The position numbers and the translations under genes are program-made. 64,000 nt of DNA from Niabella beijingensis (lineage in GTDB: Bacteria > Bacteroidota > Bacteroidia > Chitinophagales > Chitinophagaceae): the NCBI RefSeq assembly GCF_020034665.1, contig NZ_JAIQDI010000002.1, forward strand, positions 2,046,001 to 2,110,000, written 5' to 3'. The notes below the pieces were generated by a model. That model was not told the DNA's origin and did not search any database. It was given only the letters and a program-made list of their open reading frames with translations. Shown here one piece after another: positions 53,768 through 62,241 of the stretch. Positions within the stretch are counted from its first letter, which is position 1; the number at the start of each line of letters is the position of its first letter.

Positions 53768-55576
53768 ATGACCAAAGTAAAGCTGCTAATCGTCATCACA
53801 TTGACAACAATGTTTTTCGTTGTATTTCTAAGTTGTAACCGTAGGGATTATCTTTCTTCCGGTGTTTTAAGGGACGGCATTGTAGATATACAATGGCTTA
53901 AAAATGAGTTTTCACGATCAAACGCTGGCCGTCTGCTCATAGTGAATCATGGTAATAAGCTGTCTTATACCACCACTCCACTATGGGATAAAGCAACAAC
54001 CAGAAAAAACACCTCAGGTAAAAGTTATTATTATATTCCGTTGAAAGACGACGCCTATGCCATTGTTAATGGCAAAAGACAGAAACTAAAAATGCAGTAC
54101 CAGCGTACCTACCTTGTCGCTTTTAATACAGATAATGAAAATGAGAATCTTACTTTTGTAAGGGGAGAATACATCATGAAAAAAAAACCTTCAAACAATC
54201 CAAAAAACAGAAACGCAACGAATGTGGATACTGAAGAGGTTTTTGCAGGGTTAGCAGCCTACACCGACCAGCAGAACCAGGTTGCCACCTATCGATATGC
54301 GTTGTCTCCAAAAAGTAAAAGCAACCTACTTATGCAAACGGCGTCTCTAAAAGTGGGGGCTCCGCTGTCACTGTCAGTTACCACCACAATAGAAGGACCA
54401 TTGCGAGATTCAATGCTTTTAGCAGACGAAATGATGGCTTATTGGAATATTCCGTTAACAATACAAGAGCTGATGAGCTCCCAAAGCGGCTTTGGTCTGG
54501 TGGGTTTCCCCGAGGAATTCAGACAGAATATTCCTCCTGGCGAATTGGTTCGTTTCTCAAATTTGCTGAGTTTGTTTAGAATAGCTTTAATTGTAGGGCC
54601 TGATGAAACGACTCAACCAGTAGAAGGCGTGCTAATTTGCTCAAGAATATGCCGATGGGGCTTTGGTGGTAATTTACCAACCAATACAACAGAGTTAGGT
54701 GAAGTTGGCGTAGCAACTAGGATTGAAGAAGGAGATATTTGCACAAAACCTCCCAACGGGCCCGAGCAATGGACGCTGTTATATTCTGAACCTGGGCCCT
54801 GTCGCTGGAGCAATCCAGGCGGACAACCTCCCGTTACCGGATCCGGTGGACCACCAACCCCAGGTGATCTTCCGGGAAGTGGCAGCGGTGGCGGCGGTGC
54901 CCCCGGCAATAATGGAGATACGAATGGATCTCCATCGGTTTTTATTATTGAAGTATCTCCCGGGCCTTTCAGTACGCCACTTGCCAGCAATGAATGGGGC
55001 AGAACCGAACTAGAAGGTCTTGACGTTGTAATGAGTGCCTATACCGATGGCTCTGTATGGAGCGGAAAACTTACCGCTTTAATCGGAAAGTATTCAATGA
55101 TCATTCGGCTTTTGCCCAATGTAAAGGAAGCGAGTGAAAACAGTTCAACATCGCAGAATTTCTGCAAACAAGTTACAAACCTACAACTAGGTACAAGGCA
55201 GATTATAGAATATCCGGAATGGTTCATGTTAAATGCTGTTCAAGCCCATGAGAACGTTCATAGAAGTCGGCTTGTCCCAATTCTGAATGAGCTGCTGCCA
55301 AACGTAATTGCCAAGGTAGGGCTTTTACAAATCGCCAATACAGGCCAAACAAAGGAAGTAGCAATTGGTCAACTTAAGGCATTATCAGGCTGGGCACTAT
55401 TGAATCTTCAGGCAATGCAGGATTTCAGAAGCAAATATGTGGAGTCAGGTACACAAGATCATGCCTTTGGTGCAGCCTGTGATCAGGCTGAGTTCACTAT
55501 TTTAGATCCCACCTGGAAAGCAATTTGCTCCAAAGGACAGCAGGCTGGTTGGCCTGTCTGCAGTTACTGTAATTAA
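53768..55576 (+). CDS. secreted lipoprotein with C-terminal HExxH metallopeptidase-like domain
   Basis: A 602-aa lipoprotein; the signal ends in VVFLSC with Cys23 as lipid site. The N-terminal half (~30-345) is not recognised; one segment includes ICSRICRWGF. A Gly/Pro/Ser-rich flexible linker (~350-393) leads to a C-terminal domain (~395-602). There HENVH gives H494, E495 and H498 as a zincin HExxH motif; a possible third ligand is H565 or E575 in the segment ending CDQAEF. Several Cys suggest disulfides. No family name can be given; metallopeptidase activity is an inference. The next gene, 26 bp downstream, encodes a small secreted protein predicted to be beta-rich. Confidence 0.6.
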   Translation: MTKVKLLIVITLTTMFFVVFLSCNRRDYLSSGVLRDGIVDIQWLKNEFSRSNAGRLLIVNHGNKLSYTTTPLWDKATTRKNTSGKSYYYIPLKDDAYAIVNGKRQKLKMQYQRTYLVAFNTDNENENLTFVRGEYIMKKKPSNNPKNRNATNVDTEEVFAGLAAYTDQQNQVATYRYALSPKSKSNLLMQTASLKVGAPLSLSVTTTIEGPLRDSMLLADEMMAYWNIPLTIQELMSSQSGFGLVGFPEEFRQNIPPGELVRFSNLLSLFRIALIVGPDETTQPVEGVLICSRICRWGFGGNLPTNTTELGEVGVATRIEEGDICTKPPNGPEQWTLLYSEPGPCRWSNPGGQPPVTGSGGPPTPGDLPGSGSGGGGAPGNNGDTNGSPSVFIIEVSPGPFSTPLASNEWGRTELEGLDVVMSAYTDGSVWSGKLTALIGKYSMIIRLLPNVKEASENSSTSQNFCKQVTNLQLGTRQIIEYPEWFMLNAVQAHENVHRSRLVPILNELLPNVIAKVGLLQIANTGQTKEVAIGQLKALSGWALLNLQAMQDFRSKYVESGTQDHAFGAACDQAEFTILDPTWKAICSKGQQAGWPVCSYCN

Positions 55577-55602
55577 TTTTTAAGGCGATTATAAAAAATA
55601 AA

Positions 55603-56283
55603 ATGAAAAAGTATTTATTCCGTTTTCTAGTGCTATATGTCGCTATAATAGCAGGAACTATTACTTCGGCATTTGCACAGTCCGCCAAAGAACAAAAATT
55701 CCAAAGAAACAAAACATCCGGGAAAATGCCTGGCTCTTCTTTTAACAAAGCCAGCTCAGTACCTGTTGAGGTGCAGCTCAAAATAGATGAACGGCAAACA
55801 GTTGCTGCAACTGGTATTAAATTTTCCATTCAATGGATTAATCACTCTGACAAAGCAGTCACTTTGTTTAATTTAATTGATGGAGTTGGCTTGTTTTTTT
55901 TGACCAACGACTCGTATATTCCAATTCCCGCTTCTACAGCCTTAATCAATGTCCGCGGCCCATGGAAGATGAAAGAACCGTGTTTTAAAATTGATGATAT
56001 ATTTATCAATAATGTGAAACAAGATACCGATGTCACCACTTTAGAAACAATTACAATTCCGGGCCATTGCACTTATACAGCAAACCTCAGAATTGCTGAA
56101 GTAATAAAATTTGACCCCAAAATGATTGGACACTATCCCGACCCCAATTCCCCTCGGTTCAAGCCCCCCAAAGGAGAATATAAAATTAAATTTACGGTTA
56201 GTGTAATTTCTGCTCCATCTTCTAAAATAGCCATCACTGAATCATTAGAGATACCTGATGTGGTTGTTAAATATGGTTTATAA
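55603..56283 (+). CDS. secreted beta-sandwich protein, possible BsuPI-like partner
   Basis: A 226-aa protein with a signal peptide (about 25 residues, ending in AFAQ). The mature part (~45-226) alternates short hydrophobic strands (VEVQLKIDE, IKFSIQWINHSDKAVTLFN, GEYKIKFTVSVIS) in the manner of an Ig-like beta-sandwich. The pattern is reminiscent of BsuPI-type intracellular proteinase inhibitors, but the resemblance is loose. The gene begins 26 bp after the HExxH lipoprotein gene, so the two are probably one operon. A role as partner, immunity or inhibitor of that protein is an inference. Confidence 0.5.
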   Translation: MKKYLFRFLVLYVAIIAGTITSAFAQSAKEQKFQRNKTSGKMPGSSFNKASSVPVEVQLKIDERQTVAATGIKFSIQWINHSDKAVTLFNLIDGVGLFFLTNDSYIPIPASTALINVRGPWKMKEPCFKIDDIFINNVKQDTDVTTLETITIPGHCTYTANLRIAEVIKFDPKMIGHYPDPNSPRFKPPKGEYKIKFTVSVISAPSSKIAITESLEIPDVVVKYGL

Positions 56284-56636
56284 TAAATAGAAGCTGATCA
56301 TCCAAAATTGAAGCGTTAATGATCTCGTCTAACTAGCTCATGCGATGATATTGTACTTTAACCTGCACTGCTGCGTTTTACTATTTCCCCCGGGCGGCTG
56401 CCTTTATGGGCCGTGCCTATGGCACTCTGTGCCCCACAGCATATCCCCGCGTCCGGAATAAATTCCGGAGTTGTTAAAAACCAGGCAGGCCGATGGCCTT
56501 TATAAAAAAGGGATGCAGGTGGGTGTAGCAGCACTCCGTGCTCCGCATGACGCAAGAAAAGCCAGTGTCGTGCAAGTCCCACCCTGTCCCAGCCAAAATA
56601 CCTTTACACGAAGCGTTAAGTTATATAGCTGGGTTT
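56284..56636. repeat. intergenic region with an inverted copy of the two-hairpin repeat, copy D
   Basis: No gene. Hairpin TCCGGAATAAATTCCGGA (56452-56469) and hairpin GTGCCTATGGCAC (56413-56425) are the same pair as at 3130-3185, 16141-16197 and 16366-16422, in the opposite orientation. A GCACTCCGTGCTCCGCATGACGC segment near 56530 also looks like dispersed intergenic sequence. Confidence 0.65.
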
Positions 56637-57524
56637 TCAATCCAAACTATCGTTAAAACAATAAGTCCGTAATCCTTTTATCCCGGTATCGGCAATAAAC
56701 AGACTGCCGCTGAGCGGGTAACGTTCCAGCTGGGCCGCGTCCAGGTCCTTACGTGCAGTGGTAATAAAAAGCTGCTGCCCGTTTTTGCCTCCAAAAGCGC
56801 AGTTGCTTACATGTGGCGCCGCTACCAGCACCCGTCCGATGAGGGCCCCACTACGCGGGTTATAGCGGTGCACGGCACTGCCGCCCCAGATAGCCACCCA
56901 CAGCATGCCTTCGGCATCCATGCACATACCGTCGGGCAGGCTACCTGGTACGTCAATGGTTACTACCACGCGTTCATTACTGATAGTGCCCGATGAAAGG
57001 TCAAAATCATAGGCCTTTATATTTTGTTCCGGTGAGTCGATATAATACATCGTACGGTTATCGGCCGACCAGCAAAGCCCGTTGGAGATCGATCGTTTGC
57101 TGATCATTTTTACAAGTGTGCGCCCATCAAAACGGTAGAGCGCGCCCTGCCCGCTGCGGGCATCCACTTCCATTGTACCGATCCATAAACGGCCGGCGGC
57201 ATCGCATTTACCATCATTGCACCGGTTCTCCGGCTTGTGGGCCTCTATTGCCGCCAGCGGGGTAAGGGTGCCGGTATCCGCATTCAGCAGCACCAGCGCT
57301 CCCTGCAACGCCAGCAGCAACCGGTTGCCTGAAGCAGGCAGTACGGCGCCGATGCGCCTGCCCACATTTATTGTTGTAGTGTTCCCGGTTGCAGGGTCAA
57401 TGCGACCCACCACCCCGCCTTCAACATCCACATAAATAAATTGCTGCCACCCGGCATGCCATGCCGCGCCTTCGCCCAGCAACAACCGGTCCCGGTGCAA
57501 GAGTGTGGCCTTTAATTCCTGCAT
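56637..57524 (-). CDS. SMP-30/gluconolactonase/LRE family protein
   Basis: A 295-aa six-bladed beta-propeller of the SMP-30/Cgr1 family, without signal peptide. Metal-binding and catalytic segments visible: GEGAAWH (Glu18), RCNDGKCD (Asn near 101), ISNGLCWS (Asn near 148) and LPDGMCMDAEG (Asp near 198). It probably opens sugar lactones such as gluconolactone, so it fits after a sugar oxidation step. It starts 6 bp after the stop of the phosphodiesterase-like gene, so translation is probably coupled in the PUL 3 operon. Confidence 0.9.
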   Translation of the reverse strand: MQELKATLLHRDRLLLGEGAAWHAGWQQFIYVDVEGGVVGRIDPATGNTTTINVGRRIGAVLPASGNRLLLALQGALVLLNADTGTLTPLAAIEAHKPENRCNDGKCDAAGRLWIGTMEVDARSGQGALYRFDGRTLVKMISKRSISNGLCWSADNRTMYYIDSPEQNIKAYDFDLSSGTISNERVVVTIDVPGSLPDGMCMDAEGMLWVAIWGGSAVHRYNPRSGALIGRVLVAAPHVSNCAFGGKNGQQLFITTARKDLDAAQLERYPLSGSLFIADTGIKGLRTYCFNDSLD

Positions 57525-57530
57525 CGTTAT

Positions 57531-58424
57531 CTATTTAAAAATGGCGCCGGGCACCCTGCCTGTCCAGCATTCAGGAACTTTCGTTATCCCAAATATCTTT
57601 GCTATCACCAGGGCTGTATTCTTATTGCTGTTATATAACTTGTCGATGCTTCCCTTTTTTTTGATCATGGGCCCCGTAACGGCCCAGGGCACCTGCATTT
57701 CGCGCATGCTTACCCCGCCGTGCCCCTTATCCTTTCCGCCATGGTCGGTGATCAGCATAAAGTGTGTATCCTTATACAGGTCGGCTTTTTTCAGCCGGTC
57801 GATAAAAACACCAATGGCACTATCTGCCGATTCGATGGCTGTAATATACTGCGGGGTCATCCACCCATAGGTATGACCGGCATGATCGGTATGCACACTG
57901 TATAAGAAAACCAGCTGGGGCTGCTTTTTATTTTTTTCTATAAATGCACAGGCCCTGTTATAATTACTATCATACCCATCATTATACTGGAAGGCTTTTT
58001 CATCCAGGTATTTTTGATTGGTGGAATTGATCAGCGCCGCCCAGTTATAATAAAAGGCTGTTTTTACGCCGGGTACCTCCTCCTTCAGCAGTTTAAAAAT
58101 TGAGGGATAATAGCCCTCCTTATCTGTATCAATGGCCGTCAGTTCATGTTGCTGTACCGTCCATCCGTTGCTGGTAACGCCATGTTCTTCCGGCCCGGAT
58201 CCTGTAAGATGACTCGTCCAGTTGGGAAGGGTTACCGAAGGCATTACGGGCCTGGTGGCGAGGGACAATACGCCTTCGCCTACAAGCTTATCAATATTCG
58301 GGTGCCGGGACGCCTTATACCCTTCCGTACCAAAACCATCCAGTCCGATGATCACCACACGCTGTGCCGTAAGAACAGAACCGGTCATTAACGCAACCAT
58401 TACCAGGATCCATTGTTTTTTCAT
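57531..58424 (-). CDS. type I phosphodiesterase / nucleotide pyrophosphatase family protein (alkaline phosphatase superfamily)
   Basis: A 297-aa secreted protein with a 20-residue signal peptide. Metal ligands of the superfamily are visible: GLDGFG near residue 30, YSVHTDHAGHTYG near 180 and LITDHGGKDKGHGG near 225. The Thr in PSVTLPNW near residue 65 is the likely nucleophile. It probably hydrolyses a phosphodiester or phosphate ester in the periplasm; the substrate is unknown. It lies directly upstream of the lactonase gene and downstream of the 805-aa protein gene, in PUL 3. Confidence 0.87.
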   Translation of the reverse strand: MKKQWILVMVALMTGSVLTAQRVVIIGLDGFGTEGYKASRHPNIDKLVGEGVLSLATRPVMPSVTLPNWTSHLTGSGPEEHGVTSNGWTVQQHELTAIDTDKEGYYPSIFKLLKEEVPGVKTAFYYNWAALINSTNQKYLDEKAFQYNDGYDSNYNRACAFIEKNKKQPQLVFLYSVHTDHAGHTYGWMTPQYITAIESADSAIGVFIDRLKKADLYKDTHFMLITDHGGKDKGHGGVSMREMQVPWAVTGPMIKKKGSIDKLYNSNKNTALVIAKIFGITKVPECWTGRVPGAIFK

Positions 58425-58744
58425 GCTGTTGTTATTTTTATGCCTGCAATTGAGCGGATTTTTATATAAATATATTCCACAATTATTAAATAACCTGCCT
58501 TACCAGGCATAACACCGCCCTGGCACCGATGTATATTCTTATCCGCTTTAAAAAAACCTGGCCGCAGCACAGCATTTACCGGAACAGGAGGACATTGTAT
58601 TTTTTATTAGAGCTATTTCTTTTTGATCAATAAAAGAAGGTGCCTTTTTTAAAGCACCTCCCCTGCGCGCGCATGCAACACCGGGCTATTTCAACAGATT
58701 TTAAAATTTGCCAGTTAAAACATTTACTGCAAATTGCTGCCTCA
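58425..58744. other. 320-bp gap with no supported gene
   Basis: Contains the promoter regions for the divergent phosphodiesterase (minus) and DUF6122 (plus) genes. A small inverted repeat, AGGTGC/GCACCT (58638-58643 with 58654-58659), is present. Open frames here are extensions of the DUF6122 frame. Confidence 0.4.
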
Positions 58745-59056
58745 ATGCAGTCGTTTATACATTATTTTTTACACCTTGTATTCCCGGGCATCCTTGCGTA
58801 TGGCTGCTACCGGAAGCACTGGGTGCGCACCTACCTCATCCTCCTGGCCACCATGCTGGTGGACCTGGACCACCTGCTGGCCACCCCTGTTTTTGATGCC
58901 TGCCGTTGCAGCATTAATTTTCATCCGCTGCACAGCTACTGGGCCATTGGCGGCTATTTTATTTTACTGTTCTTTCCACAAACAAGGATCATTGCCCTGG
59001 GGTTGCTGATGCATATGGGCACGGATGCGCTGGATTGCCTTTTTAATCAGTACTAA
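58745..59056 (+). CDS. DUF6122 family membrane protein
   Basis: About 103 aa from the ATG at 58745; the 35 residues upstream in the same frame are not family-like. Three or four hydrophobic helices carry conserved acidic and His positions (MQSFIHYFLHLVFPG, LVDLDHLLATP, INFHPLHSYWA). This matches small Bacteroidota proteins that look like reduced membrane-bound metal-dependent hydrolases of the YbcI/DUF457 type. No known substrate. It is alone on the plus strand between minus-strand PUL 3 genes, so it is probably not part of the locus. Confidence 0.75.
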   Translation: MQSFIHYFLHLVFPGILAYGCYRKHWVRTYLILLATMLVDLDHLLATPVFDACRCSINFHPLHSYWAIGGYFILLFFPQTRIIALGLLMHMGTDALDCLFNQY

Positions 59057-59143
59057 CACAAGCCCCGATAACAAAACAACGGTGGGCCTCATTAAACACA
59101 TTGCGCAGCATCTTGATTGTACGGAAGTACTGGGCAGTTTCTT

Positions 59144-61561
59144 TTACTCATACTTCAGCCACACGGTAGCCTTACAGTCCCTGTCGGCCACAGCTCTTAT
59201 CCAGTGCGCACTGTAGCCGGAAGGGAACCGGTGCATAATGGTTTTGCCGGCCGGTACTTTTATTTGCTGATAGGTTTGCCAGCCATTCAGGTCCACGTCC
59301 ACTTCAAGTGTAATGGTTACCGTTTTATCGGCGCTAAGTGTTACCGTCTTTTTATCATACCCTGTCATTAAATACGGCAGGGAGGGTTTGCCGGCCTTAA
59401 CATCACTGTTCTTCCATACGCCGCCTTCGCCGCGGGGCTTACCCAGTTTCCAGAGATCATCAATAGCGCCAAACCAAAGGCCGTTAGCCCCGTCTGAAAA
59501 ATAATGCCCGTCGGGCGCCGCATTGGCTTTGGTACCGCTCAGCACCAGCAGGCCGCGCCAGGTGCAGAAGTCCATGATCTTTTTATTGTGGGTAGTTACA
59601 GGCCGCATGGCCTTGTAGCCTGCTTCACGACCGATCTCGTAAAAGCTGCCGTGTGCGTTCAGCATCAGCCGCTCCGATTCCAGCTCCCTTCTGCCGCGGG
59701 GCCACTGCCCTGCAAAGGGTTGATCATATGCCGCATCCCCTTTGGGAAGCCGGAAGGTGCCGGTTTTATCGGTTACGATCACCGAAGCGGCATCTGTATC
59801 AAAGTCTTTTTTTACCGGCATCAGCCGGTTCATCTGCACCGTACTATCGGCCGCAGGCTTCAGGTATTCCAGCTTTTCATTCACTTCCCGGTAGGTTGCT
59901 TTTGCATGAATAAACGGCAGCACCTGCAGGTTGGTATTGTGGCCCGCCGGGCGGATATAGCTGGCATTAAAAGGGGCTTTATCCGCGGCACCGGCCAATG
60001 CCGCAAATACAGGGTCTGCTATAGCCGTATGATTGGGCCTGCCGTTAAAATACAGGTAGGCCGAAGCCACACAATTTTTATCGGTTTTAAAGCGCACCCA
60101 ATTGGCCGAAAAACTTTCCGGGAAAATAAAATAACCATAGCCGCCGGCCCCTACGGTAATGGTTTTATAAATCTGCCAGTGGTTATTCCCCGCCTTATCC
60201 ACCTCAATGGTAAATGTTACCGGTGTTGGGGCCTTGTGCACCAGGTGCAGCACCTTCCCTTCCCGGCCGTTTACAAGAAAAGCATCAGAAGGCATACCGG
60301 CCTTCACCGTATCATTTACCCAGGGGCCGCCCCAGGCGTTGGGGGTACCCCATTCCTTCAGCTCATCAAACGAACCAAACCAGAGATTGGAAACGGCACG
60401 GCCGGCCATAGGGTTTTCCAGGATCGTGGTTTCATCGGTTGACAGCACCAGCTTCCCGTTCCAGCTGCAGAAATCGGGAATATACCGGAGGTGCGTACTT
60501 ACGGGGCGGATGCCGGCGCTGTTGGCACAACTGAAGGTTTTGGGAAAATCATAGAACATGCCATGCATATCCATCAGCATTTTTCCGTTGCCCACCTCGC
60601 GTATCCGCGGCCACTCGGTATACCAGCCCCCCCGGTGATCGTAGGTGTGGGTGGCTTTGGGTAAACGATAGGTATACCATTGCCCCCCGTCCAGCAGTTT
60701 CAGGATCACCGAGCGCCGGTCCCAGCCTATGCTCCATAACGGGCTCTTATCATCCGGTGCTCCGTAAATGCCACCAGGCCCGGTAACATCGGTGAACTGC
60801 TTCCGCTCCACGATCTTCCAGCCCGTACCATCCCAGCTGGCCAGTGCCCCCATCTCCTCTTTATTTTTTGGAAGTGTCCCCGCTTTTAAAGCCGCCGGAT
60901 CCAGTTTAAAAACGGCCTCTTCCCCGTTGTTTGCTATTACCAGCAGGCCTTGCGAAGTATAGGCCCCTTTGCCATGCCAGCCGGGCACCGGCTTGTGAAA
61001 TAACTTATTTACAGCAAGATCATGTACGTTCACCTCGTACAGCATGCCTTCCATATCATAGAAATAAACTTTATCAGCCGGATCGGTGAGATGGCGGGCA
61101 GTGGCCGTCATGCGGCCGGGCATGGTACTGAAGGGAATGGTTCTGATACCTCCTTTTTTATCGATGAAATAATTGCTGATGATCAGCTGGTCCGATTCTT
61201 TATGGATCATCCGGTTGGCAGGTGTGCCGCCAATGCTTTCCGGATGAATGGTCTGCACCAGATCCGGTGTGATGCTGTACAGCTTATCAGAACTGCCCTG
61301 CGGCTTGTGCGGGGAGTAAGTAACCATCCATAACTTACCGGCCCAGGGAACGATTGCGCCAATGCCACACTCACCGCCATCACCGTAAGCATTTTTATAA
61401 GCGATGGTGCCATCATCGGCTTTTGGTGTTTTGCTATGATCATTAAACACGGCCAGGTGCGGGTAAACACCGCTGATGCGGAGCTTCTCCGGCATGGTTT
61501 GTGCCACTGCCGCAACCCGGCCTGCCAGCATCACTAAAAAAAGAAATCCTGTTTTTTTCAT
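59144..61561 (-). CDS. secreted 805-aa protein with internal duplication (PUL 3)
   Basis: An 805-aa protein with a signal peptide (about 20 residues). The N-terminal part (~25-330) looks like a beta-propeller with repeated Trp/Gly motifs. Two related ~170-residue units follow, at ~335-505 and ~637-804. Each has a DFC-SW or DFC-TW cysteine motif, a GLWFG or NLWFGS strand, an LxxWG or LWKLG segment and an Ig-like end. No catalytic motif is recognised. As part of PUL 3 it is probably a surface glycan-binding or sugar-acting protein. The duplication is clear from the sequence; the function is unknown. Confidence 0.72.
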   Translation of the reverse strand: MKKTGFLFLVMLAGRVAAVAQTMPEKLRISGVYPHLAVFNDHSKTPKADDGTIAYKNAYGDGGECGIGAIVPWAGKLWMVTYSPHKPQGSSDKLYSITPDLVQTIHPESIGGTPANRMIHKESDQLIISNYFIDKKGGIRTIPFSTMPGRMTATARHLTDPADKVYFYDMEGMLYEVNVHDLAVNKLFHKPVPGWHGKGAYTSQGLLVIANNGEEAVFKLDPAALKAGTLPKNKEEMGALASWDGTGWKIVERKQFTDVTGPGGIYGAPDDKSPLWSIGWDRRSVILKLLDGGQWYTYRLPKATHTYDHRGGWYTEWPRIREVGNGKMLMDMHGMFYDFPKTFSCANSAGIRPVSTHLRYIPDFCSWNGKLVLSTDETTILENPMAGRAVSNLWFGSFDELKEWGTPNAWGGPWVNDTVKAGMPSDAFLVNGREGKVLHLVHKAPTPVTFTIEVDKAGNNHWQIYKTITVGAGGYGYFIFPESFSANWVRFKTDKNCVASAYLYFNGRPNHTAIADPVFAALAGAADKAPFNASYIRPAGHNTNLQVLPFIHAKATYREVNEKLEYLKPAADSTVQMNRLMPVKKDFDTDAASVIVTDKTGTFRLPKGDAAYDQPFAGQWPRGRRELESERLMLNAHGSFYEIGREAGYKAMRPVTTHNKKIMDFCTWRGLLVLSGTKANAAPDGHYFSDGANGLWFGAIDDLWKLGKPRGEGGVWKNSDVKAGKPSLPYLMTGYDKKTVTLSADKTVTITLEVDVDLNGWQTYQQIKVPAGKTIMHRFPSGYSAHWIRAVADRDCKATVWLKYE

Positions 61562-61598
61562 TCGTATCCCGTCGGTATTTTAAAACGATTTAAAGAAG

Positions 61599-61626
61599 GC
61601 TTCCGGGCACGATGATGCCCGGAAGC
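61599..61626. other. stem-loop between PUL 3 genes
   Basis: Perfect 11-bp stem GCTTCCGGGCA/TGCCCGGAAGC with a 6-nt loop, and no T tract on either strand. It may be an mRNA-stabilising or attenuation hairpin in the operon transcript. Confidence 0.55.
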
Positions 61627-61685
61627 ATGGATAAGTAAAACTATACTAAGAAACAGATGGATCCACTATTACCGCCTGCAATGAG

Positions 61686-62180
61686 TCAGGGCGTGCAGGT
61701 ACGGTCGTTATACAACCAGAGCTGCATGCTCCTGGACCAGGAAAGATCCACGTTATGAAACGTGATCACGTTACCGTCGATTGCGCCGTAAACATTCCCA
61801 ATCCCGTTGCCCAGGCTGGCACAGGTAGGTGTATAGCCGGTACCGATCTCAAATACCACGGTTCCTGTACCGGTGGCGGTAATGCTGCCTTCAGAATAAC
61901 TGGGTTGCCCCTGAGTGGCGGTCTTAAACCCGCTGATGTCCGTACCTTCCACATAAAGCACATAATCAACAGGTGTAGCTACGGTATTGATCACATCCAC
62001 ACCAATGGTTACGGTGGTTGCCGGTCTTAAAAAATTGCGAAGGCTCAACAGGTGCTTCAACTGTGGAACGGGGTGGCCGGGCCTGTTGCCGCTGCTGTAA
62101 TTAAAGCCGGTTGCGGCCGCACCGGAAACGGTGCATACCATTCCGAAGGCAAAAGCCAGGATGATCATTTTTGTTTTCAT
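61686..62180 (-). CDS. small secreted protein of PUL 3
   Basis: A 164-aa protein with a signal peptide (about 22 residues). The mature part is rich in Thr/Val/Gly, predicted all-beta, with two Cys (CASLG and CTP at the C-terminus) that may bond. No family is recognised. It lies 61 bp after the SusD gene and before the 805-aa protein gene, so it may be a small surface or periplasmic binding protein of the same locus. Confidence 0.55.
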   Translation of the reverse strand: MKTKMIILAFAFGMVCTVSGAAATGFNYSSGNRPGHPVPQLKHLLSLRNFLRPATTVTIGVDVINTVATPVDYVLYVEGTDISGFKTATQGQPSYSEGSITATGTGTVVFEIGTGYTPTCASLGNGIGNVYGAIDGNVITFHNVDLSWSRSMQLWLYNDRTCTP

Positions 62181-62241
62181 GTCTGATTATTTAAAGGTAA
62201 AAATTTAAGAATGTATCTTATGAAGCAATGGACTCCTCCGG

